A DNA stretch of 64,000 nt from Archangium violaceum (GTDB lineage Bacteria > Myxococcota > Myxococcia > Myxococcales > Myxococcaceae), in the NCBI RefSeq assembly GCF_016887565.1, contig NZ_CP069396.1, forward strand, positions 1,453,001 through 1,517,000, written 5' to 3'. Within the stretch, counting starts at the first letter, position 1. Every line of letters starts with the position of its first letter. Under the pieces are notes generated by a model. That model was given only the letters and a program-made list of their open reading frames with translations, had not been told where the DNA came from and made no database searches. Positions 34,574-42,744 of this stretch are shown here, piece by piece. The position numbers and the translations under genes were made by a program.

Positions 34574-35920
34574 TCACGCGGAGTCCGGGAGGCCGTTCAC
34601 CCGGCGCCAGAAGGACGAGGAGAAGGTCGGGTCCACGTACCGGGCGAAGCGCTCGAGCTCCGGGTAGTAGGCCGCGAAGTTCTCCGGGGCCATCCGAGCG
34701 TCCTTGGCCGGGTATACCCGCCCGCCCGCCTGGCGAGTCACCCGGTCCAGCTCCTCCACCAGCCGGTACGTGCGCTCGCCCCGGTTGGCGAAGTCCAGCG
34801 CCAGCGTCACCCCTCGCTTGGGGAAACTCATCCACCCCGGTGAGGGCACGTCGCCGAACATCTTCAGCACCGTGAGGAAGCTGGGCATGCCGCTGCGCGC
34901 GCCCCGGTCGAGCACCTCCTTGAGTGCCGCCATGCCCGCGTCGCTCACCGGCATCACGCACTGGAACTGGAGGAAGCCCCGGCGTCCGTAGATGCGGTTC
35001 CACCGGTGCACCCCGTCCAGGGGGTAGAAGAACGGGTCGTAGTGCACCAGGGACTGGGACGGCTTGCTGCGCTGCAGGTGGTAGTAGAACCAGTTGAAGG
35101 TCGCCACCGACAGCCGGTTGAGCGCGAGGCCCGGGAAGTCGAAGGGCACCGTCAGCCCGCCGCGGCGGGACAGGTGGCTTCGCGTCAGCGGCAGCGCGTC
35201 GAACTGCGGCGGCGCGTGTTTGCCCCGGTAGAACAGGCCCCTGCCCAGGTTGCGCCCCCGTCCCAGGCTGTCCACCCACGCCACGGTGAACTCGTAGTCC
35301 CGCTCCGACTCGCGAGTGAGCGCGAGGAACTCGTCCAGGTTGGAGAAGGAGAAGGACTCCTGGAGGACATACGGGTTGCTCATCCGCCGCAGTTGGATGT
35401 CCGCCCAGGTGATGAGCCCGGTGAGCCCGAGGCCGCCGATGGTGGCCTCGTACCAGTCCCGGTTCTCCTCGAGCGAGCACACCCGCCGCGAGCCGTCCGA
35501 GCGCACCAACTCGAAGCGCGGCACGTGCCGCCCGAAGGTGCCCGCCTGGTGGTGGTTCTTGCCGTGGACGTCATTGGCGATGGCCCCGCCCACGCTCACG
35601 AACTTGGTGCCCGGCGTCACCGGGAGGAACCAGCCCTGCCACGTCACCAGCCGGAGGATGGCGTCCAGGGTGACGCCCGACTCGCAGCGCAGCACGCCCG
35701 TGGCCGGGTCGAAGTCGAGGAAGCGGTCCAGCCGCGACGTCGTCAGCAGCGTGCCGCCCTCGTTGAGGCACGAGTCGCCGTAGCTCCGGCCCTGACCGTA
35801 GGGCAGCAGCGTGCCTCCACCGGCCGGTAGCGGCAGGGGGTCCGTGGCCCACGTGACGGGGCTCGTCCGCTGCGCCGTCGCGCGCGGATAGCGTCCCCAG
35901 GATGCCGGTTCCGTTCCCAC
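34574..35920 (-). CDS. FAD-binding oxidase, DprE1 / aldonolactone-oxidase-like
   Basis: 448 residues from GTG 35920. The FAD-binding type 4 (PCMH) domain is evident: LPYGQGRSYGDSCLNEGG, GVTLDAILRLVTWQGWFLPV, TPGTKFVSVGGAIANDVHGKNHH and GTFGRHVPRF (read as consecutive pieces). The C-terminal half matches decaprenylphosphoryl-ribose oxidase-like proteins (PLDGVHRWNRIYGRRGFLQF, MSFPKRGVTLALDFANRG). Possible roles are sugar-lipid or alcohol oxidation. It follows the methyltransferase gene by 86 bp. Confidence 0.85.
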   Translation of the reverse strand: MGTEPASWGRYPRATAQRTSPVTWATDPLPLPAGGGTLLPYGQGRSYGDSCLNEGGTLLTTSRLDRFLDFDPATGVLRCESGVTLDAILRLVTWQGWFLPVTPGTKFVSVGGAIANDVHGKNHHQAGTFGRHVPRFELVRSDGSRRVCSLEENRDWYEATIGGLGLTGLITWADIQLRRMSNPYVLQESFSFSNLDEFLALTRESERDYEFTVAWVDSLGRGRNLGRGLFYRGKHAPPQFDALPLTRSHLSRRGGLTVPFDFPGLALNRLSVATFNWFYYHLQRSKPSQSLVHYDPFFYPLDGVHRWNRIYGRRGFLQFQCVMPVSDAGMAALKEVLDRGARSGMPSFLTVLKMFGDVPSPGWMSFPKRGVTLALDFANRGERTYRLVEELDRVTRQAGGRVYPAKDARMAPENFAAYYPELERFARYVDPTFSSSFWRRVNGLPDSA

Positions 35921-36006
35921 GTCCCTCAGTACCTCCCTCCTCCTTTATATGCGCGGCGGTGTGAGGGCCCTGGCTGGCCGGCCGCGTGCTCCCCTCGCGA
36001 GGGGAC

Positions 36007-37047
36007 TCACTCGGGGCGGGCGATGAGGAGCGTCTGCAGGGGCAGGTGGCGCACCGGCCGGACGCTCTCGATGCGGAAGCCCGCGTCGTCCAGGAAGCCC
36101 TCCACCTCCGCGGGCGCGTACGCCGCCGCCTTCGAGGTGAGGAAGTAGTGCAGGCCGATGAGGGGCGCGGAGCTCGGCGGCTGCTCGGCGTCCTCGCGCA
36201 GGTACTCGAGCACCGCCAGCGTCCCCTTGTGCGCCAGCGCGGTGCGCACCCGGCGCAGCAGGGCCACGTTCTGCGCGGGCGACAGGTGGTGCACCACCTG
36301 GAAGAGCAGCACCGCGTCGTAGGGGCCCCCCAGGTCCGAGGTGAGGATGTCTCCCTCCTTGTGCGTCACCACGTGCGACAGGCCCGCCCGGGCGATGATT
36401 TCACGCCCCACCCGGACGCTGCCCTCCAGGTCCAGCACCGTGGCCTTCAACCCCCGGTGCCGGCGGCACAGCTCCGCGGCGTACCAGCCGTGCGCGCCCC
36501 CGAGGTCCAACACCTGCCGCGCGCCCCGGGGCAGGGGAATCGAGCGGGCCACCTCGGGCGCGGACAGCCGCGCCATCTGGTGCATGGCGTGGATGTAGGA
36601 GCGCCAGCGCGGGTCGTCCGGAGCGAAGTGGTGGATGTCCACCGCCTCGCCGGTGCGGATGGCGTCCTCCAGGTGGCTCCACCACTCCCACTGGGTGTAG
36701 TTGAAGTCCAGGAAGCCGCCCACGTACTGCGGCGAGCGCGGATCCAACCAGCGCCGGGCGCTGTCGGCCATGCGGTAGCGGCCCTTCTTGCGCTCCACGG
36801 CCTCGCACGCCTCGAGCGCCTCCAGGAGCGCGCGCGTGCCCTCCGGGGACAGCTTCAGCCGCGCCGCCAGCTCCTCCACGGTGGCCGAGCCGTCGGCGAG
36901 CGCCGCGAAGAGGCCCAGCCGCTCCCCGGCCATCAGCGTGCGCGACGCCATCATCCCGAAGAAGGCGTGCGCCAGCGGCTTGGGCGCCAGGTTCAGCCAG
37001 TCCGCCACGCGCTCCAGCAGGCTGTCCGCCTTGAGCCCGAGCCTCAT
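36007..37047 (-). CDS. SAM-dependent O-methyltransferase (Methyltransf_2 type)
   Basis: 346 residues from ATG 37047 with AGGAGG 5 nt upstream. A dimerisation winged helix (TVEELAARLKLSPEGTRALLEALEA) precedes the SAM fold: LDLGGAHGWYAAELC is motif I, VLDLEGSVRVGREI, EGDILTSDLGGPYDAVLLFQVVHHL in outline, and FLDDAGFRIESVRPVRHLP at the end. Such enzymes methylate phenolic hydroxyls of polyketides and plant phenols, so a PKS product is a plausible substrate. Start shares ATGA with the stop of the small gene upstream. Confidence 0.9.
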   Translation of the reverse strand: MRLGLKADSLLERVADWLNLAPKPLAHAFFGMMASRTLMAGERLGLFAALADGSATVEELAARLKLSPEGTRALLEALEACEAVERKKGRYRMADSARRWLDPRSPQYVGGFLDFNYTQWEWWSHLEDAIRTGEAVDIHHFAPDDPRWRSYIHAMHQMARLSAPEVARSIPLPRGARQVLDLGGAHGWYAAELCRRHRGLKATVLDLEGSVRVGREIIARAGLSHVVTHKEGDILTSDLGGPYDAVLLFQVVHHLSPAQNVALLRRVRTALAHKGTLAVLEYLREDAEQPPSSAPLIGLHYFLTSKAAAYAPAEVEGFLDDAGFRIESVRPVRHLPLQTLLIARPE

Positions 37048-37430
37048 CGTCCCTCCTGGCGGCCGCGCCGCCGCGCCGCCACCACCAGCCCCAGGCCCGC
37101 CACGGCCAGGGTGTCCTCCGGGCCCAGCAGACAGCCCACGCGCTCGGCCTGGCGGATGCCGGTGTAGCGGCACTGGCCCTGGACGCAGCTGAAGCGCGAG
37201 GCGCACTCGACGCTGCTGCGGCAGGCCCCACCGGGACGGCCCGTGGAGTCATCACCCTCGGGGTTGTCCCGATCCGCGCCTCCGCCGCCCACCGAGCCGT
37301 CCGGGACGTCGAACACGCTGCCCGCGTCCGGGTTGCCGGCGTCCTGGGCTCGTCCCGCCAGGGGGAGGAGCAGGGTCAGGGTGAGGGCGAGGCGCGACAG
37401 GCCGTTGCGGGTCGGGAGAGGGGCCTTCAT
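37044..37430 (-). CDS. Small exported Cys-rich protein with C-terminal membrane anchor
   Basis: 128 residues. Signal peptide (RLALTLTLLLPLAGRAQ), Asp/Gly/Pro-rich spacer, then CRSSVECASRFSCVQGQCRY (four-cysteine module) and a C-terminal hydrophobic segment ending in arginines (LAVAGLGLVVAARRRGRQ). The tail resembles the MYXO-CTERM type of sorting signal (hydrophobic helix plus Arg cluster after a Gly-Cys), but it is not a textbook match. Overlaps the methyltransferase start by 4 bp; divergent from the response-regulator gene. Confidence 0.72.
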   Translation of the reverse strand: MKAPLPTRNGLSRLALTLTLLLPLAGRAQDAGNPDAGSVFDVPDGSVGGGGADRDNPEGDDSTGRPGGACRSSVECASRFSCVQGQCRYTGIRQAERVGCLLGPEDTLAVAGLGLVVAARRRGRQEGR

Positions 37431-37525
37431 GGAGGATTCCAACCTATATGCCCGGCAGGCGGGATGCATCTCCTCGGAAGGCAACACTTACGGTCCGGCG
37501 GGCTTTTGGTTAGGGTGGCGACGCG

Positions 37526-38857
37526 ATGGCTCCCCGAATCCTCGTCGTCGATGACAACCAGGAGCTGCTCACGCTCCTCACCCAGCTCTTCGAAGATGCA
37601 GGTTATGAGGTGGTCGGAGCGAGCAAGGGCAAGCAGGCCGTAGAGGTCTCGCGTGCCCAGCCTCCAGCGGTGGCCGTGCTCGACATCCTCCTGCCCGACA
37701 TGATGGGCTACCACCTGGCGGATGCGCTGAGGAAGGATCAGCCCCAGCTCCCGCTCGTCTTCATCACCGGCGTCTTCAAGGGCGGCAAGCACGCCATGGA
37801 GGCGCGGCAGAAGTACGCGGCCGCCGGCTATTTCGAGAAGCCCTTCGAGGCCGCCGCGCTGCTCGAGGCGGTGCGCAAGCTGGTGCCCGTGGAGAAGAAG
37901 GCCTCCGCCGCCACCCCCGCGGAGGACGCCTTCGATGTGGAGCTCGACATCGACGTGGAGGAGGAGGGCCCCCAGGACGCGATGGAGCTGACGGGCCGCA
38001 TCAAGGTGACGGGGGGCGACAACCTCACCGCGGAGATCCGTGGCGCCAACCTCACCGCGAGCCCCCTGCACAAGGTGCCGGTGACCCTGGTGCGTCCGCC
38101 CGGGCCGGGCCGGCCGCCGGAGCCGCTGCCCGTGGGCGCGGGCTCGCCGGGCAGCCGCCGCGGGGACTTCAAGGACAACCTGCCCTCGCTCATCACCGCC
38201 TTCTACCTGTCGCGTGAGACGGGCGAGCTGGGCGTGCAGCGCGGCAAGGTGAAGAAGGTGGTCTACTTCGAGCGCGGCACGCCGGTGTTCGCGCTGTCCA
38301 ACCTGCTGGCGGACCGCTTCGGCCAGTTCCTGGTGCGCGTGGGGAAGATCAAGCCCGACCAGCTCCAGGATGCCTCGGCGGTGGCCACGGCGAGCAACCG
38401 GCGCACCGGCGACGTGCTGGTGGAGCGCGGCCTGCTCAAGGACACCGAGCGCCTGTACTACGTGGGCCAGCAGGTGAAGGCCATCATCTACTCGCTCTTC
38501 TCGTGGGAGGACGGCACCTACGTGATGAGCTTCAAGGAGAAGGCCGCCGCCGAGTCCATCAAGCTGGACGTGCACCCGGCCAACCTCATCGTCCGGGGCA
38601 TCAAGAAGCTCTACAAGCCCGAGCGCCTGCGCCGCATGCTGCGTCCGGAGGATCGGCTCATCCCCGCGGTGGCCCCGGCGTACCAGCTGCACGAGGTGGA
38701 GCTGGAGCGGTGGGAAGCGGAGCTGCTGCCGCGCATCGACGGCAACCGGACGGTGGGGGAGCTGATCGCCTACGCCAACCGGCCGGAGCAGGTCGTCTAC
38801 GGCTACCTGGTGTCGATGATGTCGCTGGGCATCCTCGAGGCGCGGAGCAACAACTAG
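37526..38857 (+). CDS. Response regulator with C-terminal DUF4388 domains
   Basis: 443 residues. The receiver domain has the acidic pair Asp9/Asp10, phospho-acceptor Asp53 (VLDILLPDMMGYH) and Lys105 (YFEKPFE). An acidic linker (VELDIDVEEEGPQD) leads to a DUF4388/PatA-N-like part (LPSLITAFYLSRETGELGV; KVKKVVYFERGTPVFALSN) and a further domain with VGKIKPDQLQDA and RRTGDVLVERGLL. This layout is common in myxobacteria, where such proteins act in motility or development signalling. No DNA-binding domain is present. Confidence 0.9.
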   Translation: MAPRILVVDDNQELLTLLTQLFEDAGYEVVGASKGKQAVEVSRAQPPAVAVLDILLPDMMGYHLADALRKDQPQLPLVFITGVFKGGKHAMEARQKYAAAGYFEKPFEAAALLEAVRKLVPVEKKASAATPAEDAFDVELDIDVEEEGPQDAMELTGRIKVTGGDNLTAEIRGANLTASPLHKVPVTLVRPPGPGRPPEPLPVGAGSPGSRRGDFKDNLPSLITAFYLSRETGELGVQRGKVKKVVYFERGTPVFALSNLLADRFGQFLVRVGKIKPDQLQDASAVATASNRRTGDVLVERGLLKDTERLYYVGQQVKAIIYSLFSWEDGTYVMSFKEKAAAESIKLDVHPANLIVRGIKKLYKPERLRRMLRPEDRLIPAVAPAYQLHEVELERWEAELLPRIDGNRTVGELIAYANRPEQVVYGYLVSMMSLGILEARSNN

Positions 38858-38894
38858 GGACACCGTCCCGGTGGGGGTGTTGCCCCCGCCGGGC

Positions 38895-39551
38895 TCACAG
38901 CCGGTTGACGATCCAGAAGAGGCCGAGCGCGGCGGAGCCGACGGCCACGATGCGCTGGAGCCGTTCGGCCAGAGTGGAGTCCAGACGGGCGAGGCCCTCG
39001 GCGAGGAGCAGGCCCACGGCGCCCATGCCCACGAGGATGCCGAGCGCGAAGCCGGGGAGGTAGGTCCACCCGGAGGTGTGCAGGCTGCCACCCACCAGGA
39101 GCGGAGGCAGGGCCAGCAGCAGGGAGCGCACACCACTGACGGCCATGAGGGCACCGGCGGCGGTGGTTACCCGCTCATGGGTGTGGGACTCGTGCAGGTG
39201 GGAGTGGGGCTCCTGCGTGTGACCGGGCAGGTGGGGGTGGCCGTGGCGCAGCACGTTGGGGAAGAGGAAGGCGGTGACGGCGAGCGCGACGAGCACCATG
39301 CCGCCGAACATCTCGGCCCAGCGCTCGAAGGTCTCCGAGAGGCCGACGCCGGCCACGAGGCAGACGGTGGCGACACCACCGAGCACGGCGGCATGGCCGA
39401 GGGCGAAGCGGAGGGCGATGAGGAAGGTGGCGCGGCGCCGGGAGGGGCCCAGGGTACCGAGGGTGGCCATGGCGGCGCAGTGGTCCGGCCCCACCGCGTG
39501 GAACAGGCCCTGGCCGAGACCGACGAGGAATGCCAAGAAGAGGGGCGACAC
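38895..39551 (-). CDS. NicO/RcnA-like nickel-cobalt (metal) transporter
   Basis: 218 residues from GTG 39551; an ATG at 39614 would add 21 residues but overlap the divergent lipoprotein start. The first helix contains HAVGPDHCAAMATLGTL, the metal-binding signature of NicO/UreH-type transporters. A cytoplasmic or periplasmic His-rich loop (HGHPHLPGHTQEPHSHLHESH, quoted in part as HGHPHLPGH and HSHLHESHTHE) separates two membrane halves. Probable Ni/Co import or efflux. No urease or hydrogenase genes are nearby. Confidence 0.82.
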   Translation of the reverse strand: MSPLFLAFLVGLGQGLFHAVGPDHCAAMATLGTLGPSRRRATFLIALRFALGHAAVLGGVATVCLVAGVGLSETFERWAEMFGGMVLVALAVTAFLFPNVLRHGHPHLPGHTQEPHSHLHESHTHERVTTAAGALMAVSGVRSLLLALPPLLVGGSLHTSGWTYLPGFALGILVGMGAVGLLLAEGLARLDSTLAERLQRIVAVGSAALGLFWIVNRL

Positions 39552-39603
39552 GAGGGCCCACCCTAACCCCCCTTCGCGTCCGAGGCCAGCAGGAGGGTTG
39601 CAC

Positions 39604-39981
39604 GTGTCTCTCATCTACCGAAGCGGTCTGGCGGTGATGCTGCTCGCGGTGGCGTGCCTGGCGTTGGGGGCGTGCCGGCGGGACGAGGGCGCCGAGCGGC
39701 TCGCCCGGGCTCAAGGGAAGTACACCGAGCTGGTCGAGCGGGGCGTGCCTCCGAGGGATCCGGCGTGGGACACGGTCATCGCCGAGCTGGAGGCGGTGCC
39801 AGGGGACTCGAAGGCGAGGCCCGAGGCGGACCGGAGACTGGCGGCCATCCGGCAGCTGCGCGCGCCGCTGCCACCGCGGCCGCTGGCGAGGCCCGACGAG
39901 CCGGATGGGGGCTCGCTCTCGCTGGACGAGCACGGGCATCCGATGCATGGGCACCCCGAGGACACGGACGGGGGAAGGTGA
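39604..39981 (+). CDS. Small lipoprotein, unknown
   Basis: 125 residues from GTG 39604 with AGGAGG 6 nt upstream. Signal peptide GLAVMLLAVACLALGAC with lipobox LGAC, then a mostly helical charged region and a C-terminus with several histidines (DEHGHPMHGHPEDTDGG). The His-rich end next to a divergent metal transporter suggests metal binding (inference). Confidence 0.75.
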   Translation: MSLIYRSGLAVMLLAVACLALGACRRDEGAERLARAQGKYTELVERGVPPRDPAWDTVIAELEAVPGDSKARPEADRRLAAIRQLRAPLPPRPLARPDEPDGGSLSLDEHGHPMHGHPEDTDGGR

Positions 39982-40032
39982 CTGGAAAAGTCGGGCTTGC
40001 GAAGGAGCGCGGATGGGTTATCCAAGCGTCCC

Positions 40033-40650
40033 ATGCCCATTCCCCAGACAGGTACCCAGGCGCCGGATTTCCAGTTGAAGGATCAGAACGGCAACGACGT
40101 GAAGCTCTCGCAGTTCCGGGGCAAGAACGTCGTCCTCTACTTCTACCCGAAGGATGACACTCCGGGATGCACGCGGGAGGCGTGCGACTTCCGAGACCAG
40201 CACTCGGCGGTGCGCGAGGCGGGGGCGGTGGTGCTGGGCGTGTCGCCGGACACGACGGCGAGCCACCAGAAGTTCGCCACGAAGTTCTCGCTGCCCTTCC
40301 CGCTGCTGGCGGACACCGAGCGCAAGGTGTGTGACGCCTATGGCGTGTGGGGTGAGAAGTCGCTGTACGGCCGGAAGTTCCAGGGCGTGACGCGCGCGAC
40401 GTTCCTGATCGACACGGAGGGGAAGGTGGCGCGGGTGTGGCCCAAGGTGAAGGTGGACGGGCACGTGCGGGAGATCCTCGAGTCGCTGTCGGGAGGCGCG
40501 TCCGCGGAGACTTCCGCCGAGGCGGATGAAGCGGAGCCGGTGAAGAAGAAGACGGTGGCGAAGAAGTCAGCGCCAGCGAGGAAGGCGGTGGCGAAGAAAG
40601 CGGCGCCAGCGAAGAAGGTGGCGAAGAAGGCCCCCACCGGTCGCCGGTAG
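40033..40650 (+). CDS. bcp: Thiol peroxidase of the Bcp/PrxQ type with histone-H1-like tail
   Basis: 205 residues from ATG 40033. Residues 1-155 are a normal Bcp peroxiredoxin: KDDTPGCTREACDFRD holds peroxidatic and resolving Cys five residues apart, and FPLLADTERKVCDAYGV and TRATFLIDTEGKV follow. The last ~45 residues are Lys/Ala/Pro-rich (KKKTVAKKSAPARKAVAKK, AAPAKKVAKKAP), resembling histone H1 tails found on some bacterial proteins. The tail may tether the enzyme to DNA or other polyanions. It reduces hydroperoxides with thioredoxin. Confidence 0.93.
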   Translation: MPIPQTGTQAPDFQLKDQNGNDVKLSQFRGKNVVLYFYPKDDTPGCTREACDFRDQHSAVREAGAVVLGVSPDTTASHQKFATKFSLPFPLLADTERKVCDAYGVWGEKSLYGRKFQGVTRATFLIDTEGKVARVWPKVKVDGHVREILESLSGGASAETSAEADEAEPVKKKTVAKKSAPARKAVAKKAAPAKKVAKKAPTGRR

Positions 40651-40667
40651 TCCTGTGTCGCCCACCT

Positions 40668-40725
40668 CCCCTCTCCCTCTGGGAGAGGGACGGGGTGAGG
40701 GTATATCCCTCCCCGGGTTGAACCC
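40668..40725. repeat. Palindromic intergenic repeat with tail
   Basis: CCCTCTCCC-TCT-GGGAGAGGG hairpin followed by ACGGGGTGAGGGTAT and a CCCGGGTT motif; lies 18 bp behind the bcp stop. Matches the copy at 63650 almost throughout, including its position behind a gene end. Confidence 0.82.
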
Positions 40726-40863
40726 CGGCCGAGCCACGCGCTCCCTCGCCCGTGGCTCTCCAGAGGAGCGAGCAGCGCTCGCCCGTCCGGTCGTTGCTAC
40801 CGACCTTTCGCGCGCATGCCCACCCCTGTCCCTAAGGAACGGACAACGACAGGGGAGACGGTC

Positions 40864-41475
40864 ATGCGGAAGACGGGAGTGAAGCTGGCACTGCTCGGGG
40901 CGGTCGCGGGGGCGGGGCTGCTGGTGGGGTGCGAGGACTACGGACGCTCCTGGGCGCAGACATCCCAGCAGGAGGATTACTACCCCGACGAGAAGGGGGA
41001 AGGCGTTCGCCTTCGCCGGGGGTCCAATACCGGGTTCCCGCGCCACATTCCGCTCACGGCGGGCGACGAGGCGGCGTCGGGCACAGGAGGTTCCGGTACG
41101 GCCAGGGAGGAATCGCAGGCCAAGGCCCTGCCGCAGTCCGAGCTGGATGCGCGGGTCCAGGCGGGCCTCTGGCAGAAGCAGGACGAGCGCGTCCCGTACC
41201 CACCGCCGCAATTCGACTCCCTGGCGGCGATCGCACTGGGGACGGGCAGGCCGCTGAAGGCGGGCCCGAATGGGGCATGGATCCAGGGCACCTACGCCAC
41301 CGAGCTGGGCTCGGGCACCCTCCTGTCGAGCCCCGCACCTTCCAGCGGCTCCACCCAGCCCCAGGCGCCAGCGGAGGGCGAGCAGTCGCTGCCACGCGAT
41401 ACCCAGGAAGGCGGGGAGGGAACGACCCATGGCCAGAAGGGGCAGCCGTCGAGCTCGGGGGACCCGAAGCACTGA
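40864..41475 (+). CDS. Lipoprotein, unknown, Ser/Gly/Gln-rich
   Basis: 203 residues from ATG 40864. Lipobox LLVGC after MRKTGVKLALLGAVAGAG. The mature protein has an acidic start (EDYYPDEKGEG), a conserved-looking middle (LDARVQAGLWQKQDERVPYPPPQFDSL) in two pieces, and a disordered, Ser/Pro/Gly-rich tail. First of three consecutive lipoprotein genes in the same orientation; no family recognised. Confidence 0.75.
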   Translation: MRKTGVKLALLGAVAGAGLLVGCEDYGRSWAQTSQQEDYYPDEKGEGVRLRRGSNTGFPRHIPLTAGDEAASGTGGSGTAREESQAKALPQSELDARVQAGLWQKQDERVPYPPPQFDSLAAIALGTGRPLKAGPNGAWIQGTYATELGSGTLLSSPAPSSGSTQPQAPAEGEQSLPRDTQEGGEGTTHGQKGQPSSSGDPKH

Positions 41476-41684
41476 GAGACGGGGGCGGAGCGCGTGAGCT
41501 CTCGGAGAGCGGCCAGACGATCGAGCGCTCGCCAGAAACCCGCTCGGTGGCCCGGAAGAAGCCGGGTGCCCATCCCTGAAGGCGTGGCATGGCCCGCCCC
41601 TCGCATCGCGCGGGGGCGGACGGGGACGCGGAGTCCTCCATGCCGCGGGTGAGAGCGAGTTGAACGCGGTCCCTGGAGACGGAC

Positions 41685-42134
41685 ATGCACGACGGTGGTT
41701 TCAAACGGTGGGTGGTGTGTGGGGTCCTGGCCTCGGCCTCGTGGCTGGTGTCGGCGTGTGGAGTCCTGCCGCAACAGGCGGGGAACAGCAGCTACGAGCC
41801 AGGCTTCGTTCGGAGCCCGGCGCAGTCCGGCTACAACGGGACCATCAAGGACATCCCCACCAGCATCGACCCTCGGACGCCCCAGACGGAAGGCACGCCG
41901 GGACGCTCGCTGGCGATGGACGTCGGGGAGCGCGCCCTGCGCCAGCAGCAGGGCCAGGAGGGCGTGGGCGGTGGCGGTCCGGCGCCTGTTCCGGGCAGCC
42001 CCATGTACAAGGAACTGGGCGCGGAGGGCGGTGCCCTCAGGCCCTCGCGCGAGCTGCCGGACGCGCAGGTCCCACCGACGAAGTCCTCGGAGCCTTCGTC
42101 TCCGGACACGAGACCCCAGTTGAACCCCAAGTAG
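41685..42134 (+). CDS. Lipoprotein, unknown, Pro/Gln-rich
   Basis: 149 residues from ATG 41685 with GGAG 6 nt upstream. Signal FKRWVVCGVLASASWLVSAC, lipobox VSAC. The mature part is of low complexity (Gln, Gly, Pro, Ser) with no clear domain. The segment VVxGxLASASxL in the signal peptide is shared with the next gene, suggesting a duplicated lipoprotein family. Confidence 0.72.
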   Translation: MHDGGFKRWVVCGVLASASWLVSACGVLPQQAGNSSYEPGFVRSPAQSGYNGTIKDIPTSIDPRTPQTEGTPGRSLAMDVGERALRQQQGQEGVGGGGPAPVPGSPMYKELGAEGGALRPSRELPDAQVPPTKSSEPSSPDTRPQLNPK

Positions 42135-42291
42135 AGCGGACGCTGGACGAGAGCCCTCCGCCGAGGATGACGCGCGGTGCGGGCGCCGCGGGGCGTGGCC
42201 TCACACGAGCTCAGTAAGGGACGACGGCTCACGCGAGCCGTCATGGACCCGGGTGGCCATGCCGGCCGCCCGAGAAGGAGAGAGGTGCGAG

Positions 42292-42720
42292 ATGCGCGGA
42301 AACATTCGCAAGTGGATGGTGGTGGGGGCGCTGGCCTCGGCTTCGCTGCTGTTCCCGGCCTGCAGCAACACCAACCGGGACAACGCGGGCGGGGCGCAGA
42401 CCGAGACGGGAACGGGTGGCGCCGGCAGCGTGGGGATGGAGGACCAGGGCATCGGCGGTGCTGGTGGCACGGGTGACGTGGGGATGGAGGACCAGGGCAT
42501 CGGTGGCGCCGGGGGGGCCGGTGGCGCGAAGAAGGGCGCCAAGGGTGCCATGGACGCGGGCATGTCCCCGGCGGACGCGGGCACGGCCCCGATGGACGCG
42601 GGCACGGGTGGCGCGGGCCTGGGCGATGACAACCAGGAGCTGGGCACCCCGGGCGAGGGCGTCTCGGGCGATCAGGACGTCAATGACAGCCCGGGCGGGA
42701 CGGGTGGCGTGAAGCGGTAG
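42292..42720 (+). CDS. Gly-rich lipoprotein with internal repeats
   Basis: 142 residues from ATG 42292. Signal IRKWMVVGALASASLLFPAC, lipobox FPAC. The mature protein is a Gly/Ala/Asp-rich chain with two exact repeats GMEDQGIGGAGG and several DAG units (MDAGMSPADAGTAPMDAG). Probably an extended surface protein; the repeats could vary in number by slippage. Confidence 0.75.
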   Translation: MRGNIRKWMVVGALASASLLFPACSNTNRDNAGGAQTETGTGGAGSVGMEDQGIGGAGGTGDVGMEDQGIGGAGGAGGAKKGAKGAMDAGMSPADAGTAPMDAGTGGAGLGDDNQELGTPGEGVSGDQDVNDSPGGTGGVKR

Positions 42721-42744
42721 GCGAGCCGCCCCGGTGGACAGCGG

